A stretch of 64,000 nucleotides of DNA, taken from assembly GCA_016744135.1 (NCBI GenBank), contig JADGEX010000001.1, forward strand, positions 2,429,029 through 2,493,028, given 5' to 3'. Under the pieces are notes generated by a model. The model did no database searches. It was not told where the DNA came from and saw nothing but the letters and a program-made list of their open reading frames with translations. Source of the DNA: Pseudodesulfovibrio sp. (GTDB lineage Bacteria > Desulfobacterota > Desulfovibrionia > Desulfovibrionales > Desulfovibrionaceae). Below are positions 40,796-49,361 of the stretch, piece by piece. The translations under genes and the position numbers were made by a program. Every line of letters starts with the position of its first letter. Within the stretch, counting starts at the first letter, position 1.

Positions 40796-42712
40796 ATGGA
40801 CCAGTCAGGAACAGTAGACAGCTTGTTGCAGGAAGAGCGCGTTTTTCGTCCCCTTCCGCAATTGGTTATCGAGGCCAACGTCAATCCCCAGGAATTGGAG
40901 GCTGCGCACAAATTCGCACGCATGGACTCCCTTGGTTACTGGGAGGAGGCTGCTGACGAACTCGATTGGTTCAAGAAGTGGGATCAGGTGCTCGATGACA
41001 AAGACGCACCATTCTATCGCTGGTTTCCCGGCGCACGATGCAACATTGTCTACAATGCGCTCGATCGGCATATCGAAACAGCTAACAAGAACAAGCTTGC
41101 CCTGATCTGGGAAGGTGAACCCGGTGATCAGCGGAAATATACCTATTTCGAACTCTATCGTGAGGTGAATAGGTTCGCTAATGCCTTGCGTTCACTCGGT
41201 ATCCGCAAAGGCGATCGGGTGGTTATCTATATGCCGCCGCTCCCGGAAACCATCGTTGCCATGCTGGCCGCTGCCAAGATCGGGGCCATTCATTCTGTTG
41301 TGTTTGCTGGATTTTCGGCCAAGGCATTACGTCAGCGTATCAATGATGCACAGGCAAAGCTGCTTATTACTGCTGATGGATTTTATCGCAACGGCCAGAT
41401 CGTCAATCTCAAGGAAACCGCTGATGAAGCACTGGTCGGGGCTTGTGCCGACTGTGTTGATTCCATGGTTGTGGTCCGCCGCTGTAATCTTAGTGTAGAC
41501 ATGATGGATGGTCGTGATTTTCAATACGAAGATCTTGTTCGTCAGGAACGCAATGAAGCCCCCACCGAGGTCATGGACGCGGATGATCCACTTTTTCTGA
41601 TGTACACTTCCGGCACCACTGGCAAACCCAAGGGGATTGTCCATTCCCATGCGGGATATATGGTGGGCGTGAATCGGACACTGACCACGGTGTTCGACAT
41701 CAAGCCGACAGATATTTTTTGGTGTACCGCTGATCCGGGCTGGGTCACTGGACACAGTGCCGGGGTCTATGGGCCGCTTATGGCTGGCACGACCTCCGTC
41801 ATGTACGAAGGTCATCCCAACTATCCGCAGGCAGATAGGCTTTGGTCCATTGTGGCGAAATATGGGGTGACAACTTTCTACACTGCGCCGACCATGATTC
41901 GTATGCTCATGCGGTTTGGTGCTCAGTATCCCAAGCAGCACGATCTTTCCAGCTTGCGTCTTCTCGGTTCCGTGGGTGAGCCAATATCCCCGGAAGCATG
42001 GACGTGGCTCTACAAGAATATTGGACGCTCCGAATGCCCGGTGCTCGACACATGGTGGCAGACCGAGACTGGTATGTTCATGATCGCGCCTATGCCGATA
42101 TCCCTGCTCAAACCCGGCTCCGTGACCAAACCTCTTCCCGGCGTGGAGTGTGATGTCGTGGATCGTGACGGTAACCCTGTGCCTCCCGGTAAAGGTGGGT
42201 TGTTGGTTGTGACCAAGCCGTGGCCTGCCATGATGACGGGCTATTGGAATGATGACGAAGCTTTCAAGGAATGTTGGGAAAAGATTCCCGGTGTTTATTA
42301 TGCCGGTGATGTGGCCAAGAAGGACGAGGACGGGTATTTTTGGATTCAGGGTCGGGCCGATGATGTCATCAACATTGCCGGGCATCGCATAGGTTCAGCC
42401 GAGCTTGAAGCCGCTTTTGGTATGCATCGTGCCGTGTCTGAATGTGCTGTTATAGGTGTGCCTGACAAAATCAAGGGCGAGGCTGCCAAGGCATTCATCC
42501 AGATTAATGACGACTTTGATCCTGACGACGATCTTATCAAGGATCTTAAGCGGACCATTCGTAACGAACTTGGTCCCGTTGCCGTGATCAAGTCCATCGA
42601 GTTCCGTGACAAGTTGCCCAAGACCCGATCCGGCAAGATAATGCGTCGAGTGCTCAAGGCCGAAGAATCCGGTCACGAAATAGGCGACCTCACCGGGCTT
42701 GAGGAAGATTAA
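40796..42712 (+). CDS. acsA: Acetyl-CoA synthetase (AMP-forming)
   Basis: A 638-residue enzyme that makes acetyl-CoA from acetate, ATP and CoA. The AMP-binding signature LMYTSGTTGKPKGIVHSHAGY, the DTWWQTETGM motif and the C-terminal PKTRSGKIMRRVLKA with the acetylatable lysine are intact. The start at 40796 (MDQSGTVDSLL) follows AGGAGG; 14 more codons upstream are in frame but lack a site. In sulfate reducers it scavenges acetate or feeds acetyl-CoA synthesis. Confidence 0.96.
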   Translation: MDQSGTVDSLLQEERVFRPLPQLVIEANVNPQELEAAHKFARMDSLGYWEEAADELDWFKKWDQVLDDKDAPFYRWFPGARCNIVYNALDRHIETANKNKLALIWEGEPGDQRKYTYFELYREVNRFANALRSLGIRKGDRVVIYMPPLPETIVAMLAAAKIGAIHSVVFAGFSAKALRQRINDAQAKLLITADGFYRNGQIVNLKETADEALVGACADCVDSMVVVRRCNLSVDMMDGRDFQYEDLVRQERNEAPTEVMDADDPLFLMYTSGTTGKPKGIVHSHAGYMVGVNRTLTTVFDIKPTDIFWCTADPGWVTGHSAGVYGPLMAGTTSVMYEGHPNYPQADRLWSIVAKYGVTTFYTAPTMIRMLMRFGAQYPKQHDLSSLRLLGSVGEPISPEAWTWLYKNIGRSECPVLDTWWQTETGMFMIAPMPISLLKPGSVTKPLPGVECDVVDRDGNPVPPGKGGLLVVTKPWPAMMTGYWNDDEAFKECWEKIPGVYYAGDVAKKDEDGYFWIQGRADDVINIAGHRIGSAELEAAFGMHRAVSECAVIGVPDKIKGEAAKAFIQINDDFDPDDDLIKDLKRTIRNELGPVAVIKSIEFRDKLPKTRSGKIMRRVLKAEESGHEIGDLTGLEED

Positions 42713-42728
42713 TATTTGTCTCCGACGG

Positions 42729-42784
42729 CTGGGGGAAGGGAAGGAAAAAACCTTTGAAAAGGTTTTTTCCTTCCCTTCCCCCAG
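42729..42784. repeat. Long perfect hairpin, copy A of an inverted repeat pair
   Basis: Purine-rich arm of 27 bases (42729-42755), loop GA, exact complement 42758-42784. It follows acsA by 16 bases and could terminate transcription, but is far longer than the other terminators here. The adjoining tail (to about 42831) contains CTAAACTTTTTGG and a small GCCGCTTCGCGG hairpin. Confidence 0.75.
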
Positions 42785-42970
42785 ACCCCCATCCCATCCT
42801 TTTTCTAAACTTTTTGGTGCCGCTTCGCGGGGACTCTTCGTTAAGGTATGACTCGAAGGGGACTTTGGGAGTGTTGCATGAATAAAACTGGAATTTTAAG
42901 AATGGTCTTTTACCCTCCCCCCTCGCCGAAGGCGATATACAAAGTTTAAGAAGGGAGAGGGGATGGGGGT

Positions 42971-43029
42971 TCGGGGGAAGGGGAGAGGGAAACCCTTTGA
43001 AAAGGGTTTTCCCTCTCCCCTTCCCCCGA
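42971..43029. repeat. Long near-perfect hairpin, copy B in opposite orientation
   Basis: Arms 42971-42998 and 43001-43029 pair with a single bulge around loop GA. On the minus strand it is followed by the same tail type as copy A: CCCCATCCCCT, CTTAAACTTT and a CGCCTTCGGCG mini-hairpin (to about 42920). The two copies therefore form a mirrored pair that fills the 374-bp gap between acsA and the phosphodiesterase gene. Confidence 0.7.
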
Positions 43030-43086
43030 CCGCCGGAGGCAATCTCACATCTTGCTGTAAAGGACTGTAGAGTATAGGGTTGCTTC

Positions 43087-43812
43087 ATGAGTCGAATTGC
43101 CGTCATGTCGGATATTCATGCCAATTTTGAGGCATTGAAAGCAGTGCTAGCGGACCTTGATGGGTTTGCAGTGGACGCGGTGTATTGTCTGGGCGACCAG
43201 ATTGGATATGGGCCGCAGCCGCAGGAATGTGTAGATTTGCTTCGCGAACGAGGGGTCAAGTGCCTCATGGGCAACCATGAACAGGGACTGATTAATATTT
43301 ATTATCTGCGAGGGTTCAACCAGCCTGCTGCGGATGCCTTGCGCAAGACTCGTGAGATGATTTCCGAAGAGACTTACCAATGGCTCGTGTCTCGCCCCAA
43401 GAGCATGGTGGAATATGGGTGTCGGTTTGTCCACGGCACGCCGCCGGATGTCGTGGCCGAGTACCTGTGGAAACATGAAAAGAACATGGGCGAAGTCTTT
43501 GCCCATTATTCAGAAGATATCTGTTTTGCGGGTCATACCCACGATTTAACTCGATATGTTCACCAGGGGGGGGTATCTGAAAAGCTTCTTCTCTGCCAAG
43601 GGGACACCCCGCTTGAACCCGACATGCGGCATCTGGTGAATATCGGAGCCGTTGGTCAGCCGCGAGACGGTGACAATCGGGCCAAATACGGGCTTTTTGA
43701 TGTTGAATCCCGCTTTTTGACCATGCGTTTTGTCGAATACGACATCCAGAAAACCGTGGATCGCATACGCGAACACGGCTTTCATTGCTCTTTTGGTGAC
43801 CGCCTCTGGTAA
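43087..43812 (+). CDS. Calcineurin-like metallophosphoesterase
   Basis: A 241-residue YfcE-like phosphoesterase. Metal-binding motifs run in order: DIHANFEAL, GDQIGYGPQP, GNHE, and GHTHDL, with an additional His in VHGTPPD. It may hydrolyse a phosphodiester or protein phosphate; the substrate is unknown. Monocistronic, convergent with the OmpA lipoprotein gene. Confidence 0.9.
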   Translation: MSRIAVMSDIHANFEALKAVLADLDGFAVDAVYCLGDQIGYGPQPQECVDLLRERGVKCLMGNHEQGLINIYYLRGFNQPAADALRKTREMISEETYQWLVSRPKSMVEYGCRFVHGTPPDVVAEYLWKHEKNMGEVFAHYSEDICFAGHTHDLTRYVHQGGVSEKLLLCQGDTPLEPDMRHLVNIGAVGQPRDGDNRAKYGLFDVESRFLTMRFVEYDIQKTVDRIREHGFHCSFGDRLW

Positions 43813-43818
43813 TACGAC

Positions 43819-44391
43819 CTACCTGACAAGTACCTCTACACGTCTGTTCTTGGGTTCCCTCTTGCCATCCGGCGTCGGGATCAGAGGATTGGTTTCCCCG
43901 TGGGATGTGGTCTGGATTACATCCGCAGGCATTCCGTCTTTCATAAGTTTCTTTTTAATACTGAGCGCCCGCCTGAGCGAAAGATCATAATTGTATTGCT
44001 TTTCACCGACCGTATCGGTGTGGCCGATTATTGAGACGTCGGTGGATGAGCGCGTCCGATAACTTTCCATGATTTCAGAAAGCATCGTTTCGGATTCAGC
44101 TTTGAGCTTGGTTGAATCACTGAAGAAGTACAGCAGGAACCGCGCAGTCGGCTCCGGCTGGGCAGCCAATGCCTCTGAAAAGGCAGACTGAACTTCGCTT
44201 TCTGACATTGTATATACGTCATCTTTCCCGCTGACAGTCTGATTGGCTTGGTTCAGAGTCACTGTTTCGCCTGAATGGGCAGTCACGGTAACCTGTCCGA
44301 CATGTCCATCCAGATCAGGCAGAAGAACAACTTTTTGACCGCATCCGACCAACAGCAATAAACTGAAAATGAGCAAGGTGATTTTTTTCAT
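43819..44391 (-). CDS. OmpA-domain lipoprotein
   Basis: A 190-residue lipoprotein with lipobox LLVGC (Cys17) and a C-terminal OmpA/peptidoglycan-binding domain (LLYFFSDSTKL ... VSIIGHTDTVGEKQYNYDLSLRRALSIKKKL ... NRRVEVLV). It anchors the outer membrane to the wall. Nine bases after the FecR gene, so one operon. Confidence 0.9.
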   Translation of the reverse strand: MKKITLLIFSLLLLVGCGQKVVLLPDLDGHVGQVTVTAHSGETVTLNQANQTVSGKDDVYTMSESEVQSAFSEALAAQPEPTARFLLYFFSDSTKLKAESETMLSEIMESYRTRSSTDVSIIGHTDTVGEKQYNYDLSLRRALSIKKKLMKDGMPADVIQTTSHGETNPLIPTPDGKREPKNRRVEVLVR

Positions 44392-44400
44392 GGTGTGCTC

Positions 44401-44910
44401 CTAGTCGACCTTTACGAGAAATCGGGTGCCCCGGATTCCGATAGTGGAAAGGGGAGTCTCGACTGTCATTTTGTCCGGGGCAACTTTGGCGATCTGCCCG
44501 GAAATGAATTGGGCGGTGCCTTTGGAGACGCTGGTCACAAAGGACACGTCGTCGTGCGCGGGATCGAAAATGAATTCATCAATACATACTTCCGACCGGG
44601 AACCGAGGGACAAGATTGTGTCATCGCGAAAAATGACGCCGAGGGAGGAGTTGTCGGCCGTAACAAGTATGTCATTTTTATACAGATGATCACCGACATG
44701 AGCGATGAGCAATTGGCCGTTGCGGTTGAGATTGGCCGTGCCGGTCACAGTCTTTACCGAGCCGACAGTGGGTTCTTCTTCGGCAGCCTGTGCGTTGGAA
44801 ATAGTGCTCGCGACAATGAAAAAACTCACGGTGAGAAGAAGTGGCAAAAAGAATCGAATACCGTCTTTGATCAGCATTCGGTAGTGCGGGAAAAAAGTGG
44901 AGCCGATCAT
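44401..44910 (-). CDS. FecR-domain exported protein
   Basis: A 169-residue protein with a long signal peptide (FFLPLLLTVSFFIVASTISNAQA) and a FecR domain (GDHLYKNDILVTADNSSLGVIFRDDTILSLGSRSEVCIDEF ... ETPLSTIGIRGTRFLVKV). It lacks the anti-sigma helix of true FecR, and no sigma factor is adjacent, so it is probably a structural periplasmic protein cooperating with the OmpA lipoprotein. GGAGG precedes the ATG. Confidence 0.85.
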   Translation of the reverse strand: MIGSTFFPHYRMLIKDGIRFFLPLLLTVSFFIVASTISNAQAAEEEPTVGSVKTVTGTANLNRNGQLLIAHVGDHLYKNDILVTADNSSLGVIFRDDTILSLGSRSEVCIDEFIFDPAHDDVSFVTSVSKGTAQFISGQIAKVAPDKMTVETPLSTIGIRGTRFLVKVD

Positions 44911-45020
44911 GTGAACCTCCGCGTCAGACGTGAAATGTTGTTAGGCGTATAGGGCCTTATACTCTAAAATTAGAGTAGTGCCATGATAATTTTATTGGGG
45001 TTTTCATCATTCTAGATGAC

Positions 45021-45049
45021 TTGACACCTATACCCCGTATGGGTATACG
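45021..45049 (+). promoter_or_regulatory. Promoter of the sulfur-reductase locus with CsoR/CstR-type operator in its spacer
   Basis: TTGACA (45021-45026) and TATACG (45044-45049) stand 17 bp apart. The spacer is largely filled by a palindrome, TATACCCCGTATGGGTATA (45029-45047; ATACCC-N5-GGGTAT). CsoR-family repressors bind TACCC/GGGTA dyads of this type, and a CsoR-family gene closes the locus at 52244. Repression by blocking polymerase is the simplest model. A second -10-like TATAAT lies at 45079-45084, and a CCCGC/GCGGG hairpin lies in the leader at 45098-45115. Confidence 0.6.
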
Positions 45050-45163
45050 AGAATCAGAGAGCCCATATTGGGTCAGGTTATAATGTTCGTAAAAACACCC
45101 GCACGGTAAAGCGGGAGAGTGTCACAACTGTAACCATGAACTCACTTTTATTCTGGAGGAAAC

Positions 45164-45487
45164 ATGAACCGCACAATCGTTCTGGCTGTTGCAACGGCCC
45201 TGATTACTATTTTTGCAGTTTCCATGGCCTTTGCCATGGGTGGCGGCAATGCTCGCAAGGGTAAGTTCCTTTACCGTAAAAACTGTCGCACCTGTCATAA
45301 TGGTGCTCAAGCTCCTGATTTGAGTCCGGCAGACCGCACCCAGGCTGAATGGACTGCCACGTTCAAGGACACAAGCAAGATCAAGTGTTCCGGCGACTGG
45401 TCGGCTTCTGAAAAAGATCTGAACGACATTTTCACGTATCTGCATGATTTTGCCAAGGACTCTCCGTCCCCGGCCAAGTGTAGCTAG
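45164..45487 (+). CDS. Small periplasmic monoheme cytochrome c
   Basis: A 107-residue exported cytochrome: signal peptide to about residue 25, one heme site CRTCH (Cys41, Cys44, His45), and a C-terminal helix DLNDIFTYLHDFA typical of class I c-type cytochromes. Two further cysteines (Cys75 and a C-terminal Cys106) are unusual. It probably donates or accepts electrons for the molybdoenzyme encoded next. GGAGG precedes the ATG. Confidence 0.88.
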   Translation: MNRTIVLAVATALITIFAVSMAFAMGGGNARKGKFLYRKNCRTCHNGAQAPDLSPADRTQAEWTATFKDTSKIKCSGDWSASEKDLNDIFTYLHDFAKDSPSPAKCS

Positions 45488-45550
45488 TTGGATGTTCTCG
45501 GTGCCCATGGTGGCATCTGAAGTTTCAGCGTGTATTGAATAGACTTTTTT

Positions 45551-45581
45551 CGACACCTCGTCCGAGGGTGGCGAGGTGTCG
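45551..45581 (+). other. Hairpin between cytochrome and reductase genes
   Basis: Perfect 10-bp stem CGACACCTCG / CGAGGTGTCG with an 11-nt loop, no T run after it. It probably stabilises the upstream cytochrome mRNA or sets the ratio between cytochrome and reductase. Confidence 0.4.
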
Positions 45582-45632
45582 GGGAAAGGTTGTGACACCA
45601 ACGGTAGAATGGTGGATATCCGGAGGTATTTA

Positions 45633-47828
45633 GTGTCGAATTCCAAGCAGACAATGTCCCGTCGTGATTTCTTCAAGGCTACTGGCCTTGTGGCGGCAGG
45701 GGCGGTAGGCGGTCCGGCTTTGCTGGGTGGTCTGAAAAAGGCGCAGGCGGCTCCCATGGCGGCCCCGGCCTGGGACTCAATGTTCTCGGCCTGCGATATG
45801 TGCTTCAACAAGTGCGGCCTTATCGCCCGTGTTGAAAATGGGGTCATCAAGAAGCTCGATCCCAATCCCAAATTTCTCAAGTCGCGGGGCATGTTATGTG
45901 CCCGCGGTAACGCCGGTCTTGATCAAGTCTATGATCCAGATCGTCTCAAGCATCCCTTGCTCAGAAAGGGAGCACGCGGCGAAGGCAAGTGGCAGCGCAT
46001 CCCGTGGGATGAAGCCATTGATATGGCCGCGCAGAAAATGGAAGAAGTTCGCAAGAAGTATACCCCCTGCGGTCATCTTTTCTCTGCCGGAACTGATCTG
46101 CATTCTCAGTTCGTGGGCCGATTTGCCGAAGTCTATGGTTCGTTTAATGTCACGTCCCATGAATCACTGTGTCTGGTTTCGGGCAACAGGGCGTTTCTTG
46201 ATACTTACGGAGAAGTGCCGTTCCCGGACGTGCTCAACTCCAAGTATATTGTTATGGCAGGTGCCAACCGCTTCGAAGCTTTGGTCACCCCGGATTCCAT
46301 TGATCTGATGACCGCCATCCGTGAGAACGGGTGCAAGTTGGTGACGCTTGATCCGCGTTATACCAAGACTGCGGCTCTTTCAGATGAATGGTATCCCATC
46401 AGGCCCGGTTCGGATATGGCGTTCATGCTCGCTCTGGCACATGTCATCATCGGTGAAAAACTTTACGACCCGCAGTGGATCGAAGAGAAGACATACGGTC
46501 TCGAACAACTGGCCGAACATGTCAAACAGTATACCCCCGGTTTTGCTGCAGAAGAGTGTGGCATTCCGGCAGAAGATATCACCCGCATGGCCCGTGAGCT
46601 GGCAGCGGCCGCTCCGGCAGCCATGATTTATCCCGGTCGTCGGACCTCGGATTATGAAGATTCCACCCAGATTCGTCGCAGTTTCGCCATTGTGAATGGT
46701 TTGCTCGGCAACTGGGACCGTCCTGGTGGTCTGTTGGCCGCTCGGCAGGTTGGCCTCAAAGGCGTGTCGTATGACGCCCCGTGGTATGATGAGAATCAGG
46801 ACGATCGTATCGACGCCCACAAGGTGCCGATGATGTTTGAGCACGAAGGTTCATTTTTGGTCACGCGTGATTCCGTACTGGCTGAGGACCCATATCCCAT
46901 CAAGGGGTGGTTCGTGTACAAGACCAACCCTATGGGCACGGCTCCCAATCGGAAGAAGACCATCGAGATGATGAACAAGATGGACTTTGTCACCGTGGTG
47001 GATATCGCCATGTCCGACACAGCTTGGTACGCCGATCTGGTCTTGCCGTCACAAAGTTATCTGGAGCGGACTGATCCGTGCGCCGGTTTGCAGGGTTCAG
47101 TGGCTTGCGCCTGTGTGGTCAAACGCGACCCACTCATTAAGTCCTTGTACGAATCCCGTTCACTCTTCGACATTATGAAGGGTATTGCCGGCAAGATGGA
47201 CCTCGGTGAATATTTTGATTTCACTATTGAGGAATTTCGCAAGAAGCAGACTCGTGAGATCCCGGAGGCCCTTGAGGTCATGGACCGCGACGGCGTCTAC
47301 TACAATCCGTCCAAGGTGTACGGCATTTATGAAGGTCGGATTTACAAGACCTTGTCCAAGAAGGTGGAGCTGTATAACCAGCGGTACGAGCAGATGGGGC
47401 TTGATCCCATGCCCATCTATACCCCGCCAACCAAGGTTCCCAAGAATCAATTCCGTCTGGTGCTCGGCCGAGATGCGGCAGTCACCCAGACCTCGACGAT
47501 CAACAATAAATTGCTCAATGAATTTAATCCTACCAATACGTTGTGGCTCAACACTGAAGCGGCAGGAAAGCTTGGTATTGCGGATGGTGATCTGGTCGAA
47601 GTGACCAGTCCTGTTGGCAGGCAGGAGCTCAAGGCCGAAGTGACGGACAGAATTAGAAAAGACACGGTGTACATGCTTTCGGGCTACAATACCTTGTCCA
47701 CCATGCAGACTTTGTCCCATGCCAACGGCGCATCTATCAATGAATTGTTGGATGATGATTATGACACGATTACAGGGAATGCTTCCATGCATACGACCTT
47801 TGTCACCGTAACAAGGAAGGTGGCGTAA
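45633..47828 (+). CDS. Tat-exported molybdopterin oxidoreductase, PsrA/PhsA-like
   Basis: A 731-residue catalytic subunit of the DMSO-reductase superfamily. It has a Tat signal (SRRDFFKATG, 9-18), 4Fe-4S ligands CDMCFNKC plus MLCARG (Cys54, 57, 61, 89), and SHESLC with Cys180 as the likely Mo ligand, as in polysulfide and thiosulfate reductases. The GTG start at 45633 has GGAGG ahead; upstream in-frame codons have none. Genes for the FeS subunit, cytochrome b, rhodaneses and TorD chaperone follow. Polysulfide, thiosulfate or tetrathionate is the likely substrate; arsenate or nitrate is less likely from context. Confidence 0.87.
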   Translation: MSNSKQTMSRRDFFKATGLVAAGAVGGPALLGGLKKAQAAPMAAPAWDSMFSACDMCFNKCGLIARVENGVIKKLDPNPKFLKSRGMLCARGNAGLDQVYDPDRLKHPLLRKGARGEGKWQRIPWDEAIDMAAQKMEEVRKKYTPCGHLFSAGTDLHSQFVGRFAEVYGSFNVTSHESLCLVSGNRAFLDTYGEVPFPDVLNSKYIVMAGANRFEALVTPDSIDLMTAIRENGCKLVTLDPRYTKTAALSDEWYPIRPGSDMAFMLALAHVIIGEKLYDPQWIEEKTYGLEQLAEHVKQYTPGFAAEECGIPAEDITRMARELAAAAPAAMIYPGRRTSDYEDSTQIRRSFAIVNGLLGNWDRPGGLLAARQVGLKGVSYDAPWYDENQDDRIDAHKVPMMFEHEGSFLVTRDSVLAEDPYPIKGWFVYKTNPMGTAPNRKKTIEMMNKMDFVTVVDIAMSDTAWYADLVLPSQSYLERTDPCAGLQGSVACACVVKRDPLIKSLYESRSLFDIMKGIAGKMDLGEYFDFTIEEFRKKQTREIPEALEVMDRDGVYYNPSKVYGIYEGRIYKTLSKKVELYNQRYEQMGLDPMPIYTPPTKVPKNQFRLVLGRDAAVTQTSTINNKLLNEFNPTNTLWLNTEAAGKLGIADGDLVEVTSPVGRQELKAEVTDRIRKDTVYMLSGYNTLSTMQTLSHANGASINELLDDDYDTITGNASMHTTFVTVTRKVA

Positions 47829-48568
47829 TGGCACAGCAACTTGCGATGGTTATTGATGCGGCCAAGTGCATCGACTGCAAAGCGTGTGTGGCTGCTTGTA
47901 AGGTCGCTAACGAAGTCCCGGAAGGGCAGTGGCGCAACTGGATCAAGCCGACCAGCGATACGCCGATCTCCGGCAAAAAGAGTGATACCGCTAGGTTCCA
48001 GCCCGGCGCATGCATGCATTGTGAAAATCCCACCTGTGTGGACGCCTGTCCTACTGGTGCGACGTACAAGGATAAGGAAACTGGTGAAGTCGTTATCAAC
48101 GAAGGGCTGTGTATTGGATGCGGTAACTGTATTCCTGCTTGCCCTTACGACGCCCGTTTCCGTAACGAGGTCAAGCGCAAGGCGGATAAGTGTAATTACT
48201 GTCCCGAGCGCAGGGCCGCAGGCATCCCTCCGGCATGTGTGGACACTTGTCCCACCAAGGCTCGGGTCTTTGGTGATATCAACGATCCCGACAGCGAAGC
48301 CGGTCGTCTGTACCTTAAAAATAAGGACCGTCTGACTCGTGTGGCCGCCAAGACCGACACCAAACCGAATATGTTTTATCTTGGTAACCCCGGTCCGGGC
48401 GAGTGGGGCCGTGAGGCTGTCATTCCTGCATCCATGATCGCCATGAAGCAGTCCGCACCATTGGTGAAGGGTATCGTGGCTCTGTCCGGTCTGGGCGTGC
48501 TTGCCATGCTTGGCCGTCAACTGTTTGTCGGCTCTGATTCCGACCACAAGGAGGATTCCGATGCCTAA
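47828..48568 (+). CDS. Four-cluster ferredoxin-like electron-transfer subunit (PsrB/PhsB type)
   Basis: A 246-residue protein with four cysteine sets (CIDCKACVAAC; CMHCENPTCVDACPTGA; CIGCGNCIPACPYDA; CNYC...CVDTCPTKA), each for a 4Fe-4S cluster. Unlike many PsrB proteins it ends in a membrane helix (GIVALSGLGVLAMLGRQLFV), like formate-dehydrogenase beta subunits. It wires the membrane cytochrome to the molybdoenzyme. It overlaps the upstream stop by one base and the next gene by eight. Confidence 0.93.
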   Translation: MAQQLAMVIDAAKCIDCKACVAACKVANEVPEGQWRNWIKPTSDTPISGKKSDTARFQPGACMHCENPTCVDACPTGATYKDKETGEVVINEGLCIGCGNCIPACPYDARFRNEVKRKADKCNYCPERRAAGIPPACVDTCPTKARVFGDINDPDSEAGRLYLKNKDRLTRVAAKTDTKPNMFYLGNPGPGEWGREAVIPASMIAMKQSAPLVKGIVALSGLGVLAMLGRQLFVGSDSDHKEDSDA

Positions 48569-49280
48569 CACCATGTTCAAACGACACGATAAAACCGATA
48601 TATTCATTCATTGGTTCAACGCGGCCTGCTGGCTGCTGCTTCTGCTGACAGGAGTGGGGCTGATCCAGCACCCGGCCATTGATCCGTTTGGTTCCGGCTA
48701 TCCCGAGGCTATGCGTGCCATGGTGGGCGGCGGGGCAAATCTGCTGGTCATCCATGAAATTATCGGTTTGCTTTGGCTGGCCGGGTTCGTTTTCTATCTT
48801 CTCGTCAACTTCAAGGGTGCCCGGTTTTTTCTGGCAGAAGTGTTCGCCGTCAGTCCGGCGCGTGACATGGCGTGGATGATCAAGAAAATGGTGCTCATGA
48901 CGCTGGGACCCAAGGCTCTCAAAGTAATGGGTATGGACCCGGAACTGCCGGATCAGGGATATTACAACATGGGCCAGAAGGCGTTTGCTCAGGCATCGGT
49001 TGTGGGCGGTATCGTTATCGCTGTGACCGGTGTGATCATGTTCATGTCCGACCGGACTTTTGGGGCCGAGTCTACAGGCATGATTGGCTGGGCCGTGACC
49101 CTGCACTTCATTGCTGTGGGGTTGGTTTTCGCTGGATTGCTGGTTCACATCTACATGGCTGCCATTTCGCCGGAAGAACGTCCCGGCTTCAAGTCCATGT
49201 TCACCGGCTTGGTTCCCGGCAACTATGCCAAACATCATCACCGCCTGTGGTGGGAAAAGGTCAAAACCGAGGGTGAATAG
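48561..49280 (+). CDS. Membrane cytochrome b subunit (FdnI/PhsC type)
   Basis: A 239-residue di-heme b-type membrane subunit with four main helices. It has DIFIHWFNAACWLLLLLTGVGL, HEIIGLLWLAGFVFYLL and LHFIAVGLVFAGLLVHIYMA, with histidines placed for heme ligation. It exchanges electrons with the menaquinone pool. The start at 48561 follows AAGGAGG. This FdnI-like partner differs from the NrfD-type PsrC. Confidence 0.9.
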   Translation: MPNTMFKRHDKTDIFIHWFNAACWLLLLLTGVGLIQHPAIDPFGSGYPEAMRAMVGGGANLLVIHEIIGLLWLAGFVFYLLVNFKGARFFLAEVFAVSPARDMAWMIKKMVLMTLGPKALKVMGMDPELPDQGYYNMGQKAFAQASVVGGIVIAVTGVIMFMSDRTFGAESTGMIGWAVTLHFIAVGLVFAGLLVHIYMAAISPEERPGFKSMFTGLVPGNYAKHHHRLWWEKVKTEGE

Positions 49281-49361
49281 GCCTCGGAAACGATAGTGTC
49301 AGAGAGGACTCTGCCTCGTGCGGGGCGGAGCACAAACAAATCTTTAGGAAGGGAGTTTGTT

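Noticed and set aside
42729-42784. Ordinary acsA terminator
   Set aside because: It may terminate, but the arm length, the shared tail and the mirrored second copy show it belongs to a repeat family.
44961-44976. ACTCTAA-AA-TTAGAGT as a regulator site
   Set aside because: The dyad is clean but AT-rich, with no recognised family motif and no matching site elsewhere in the window, so no function is assigned.
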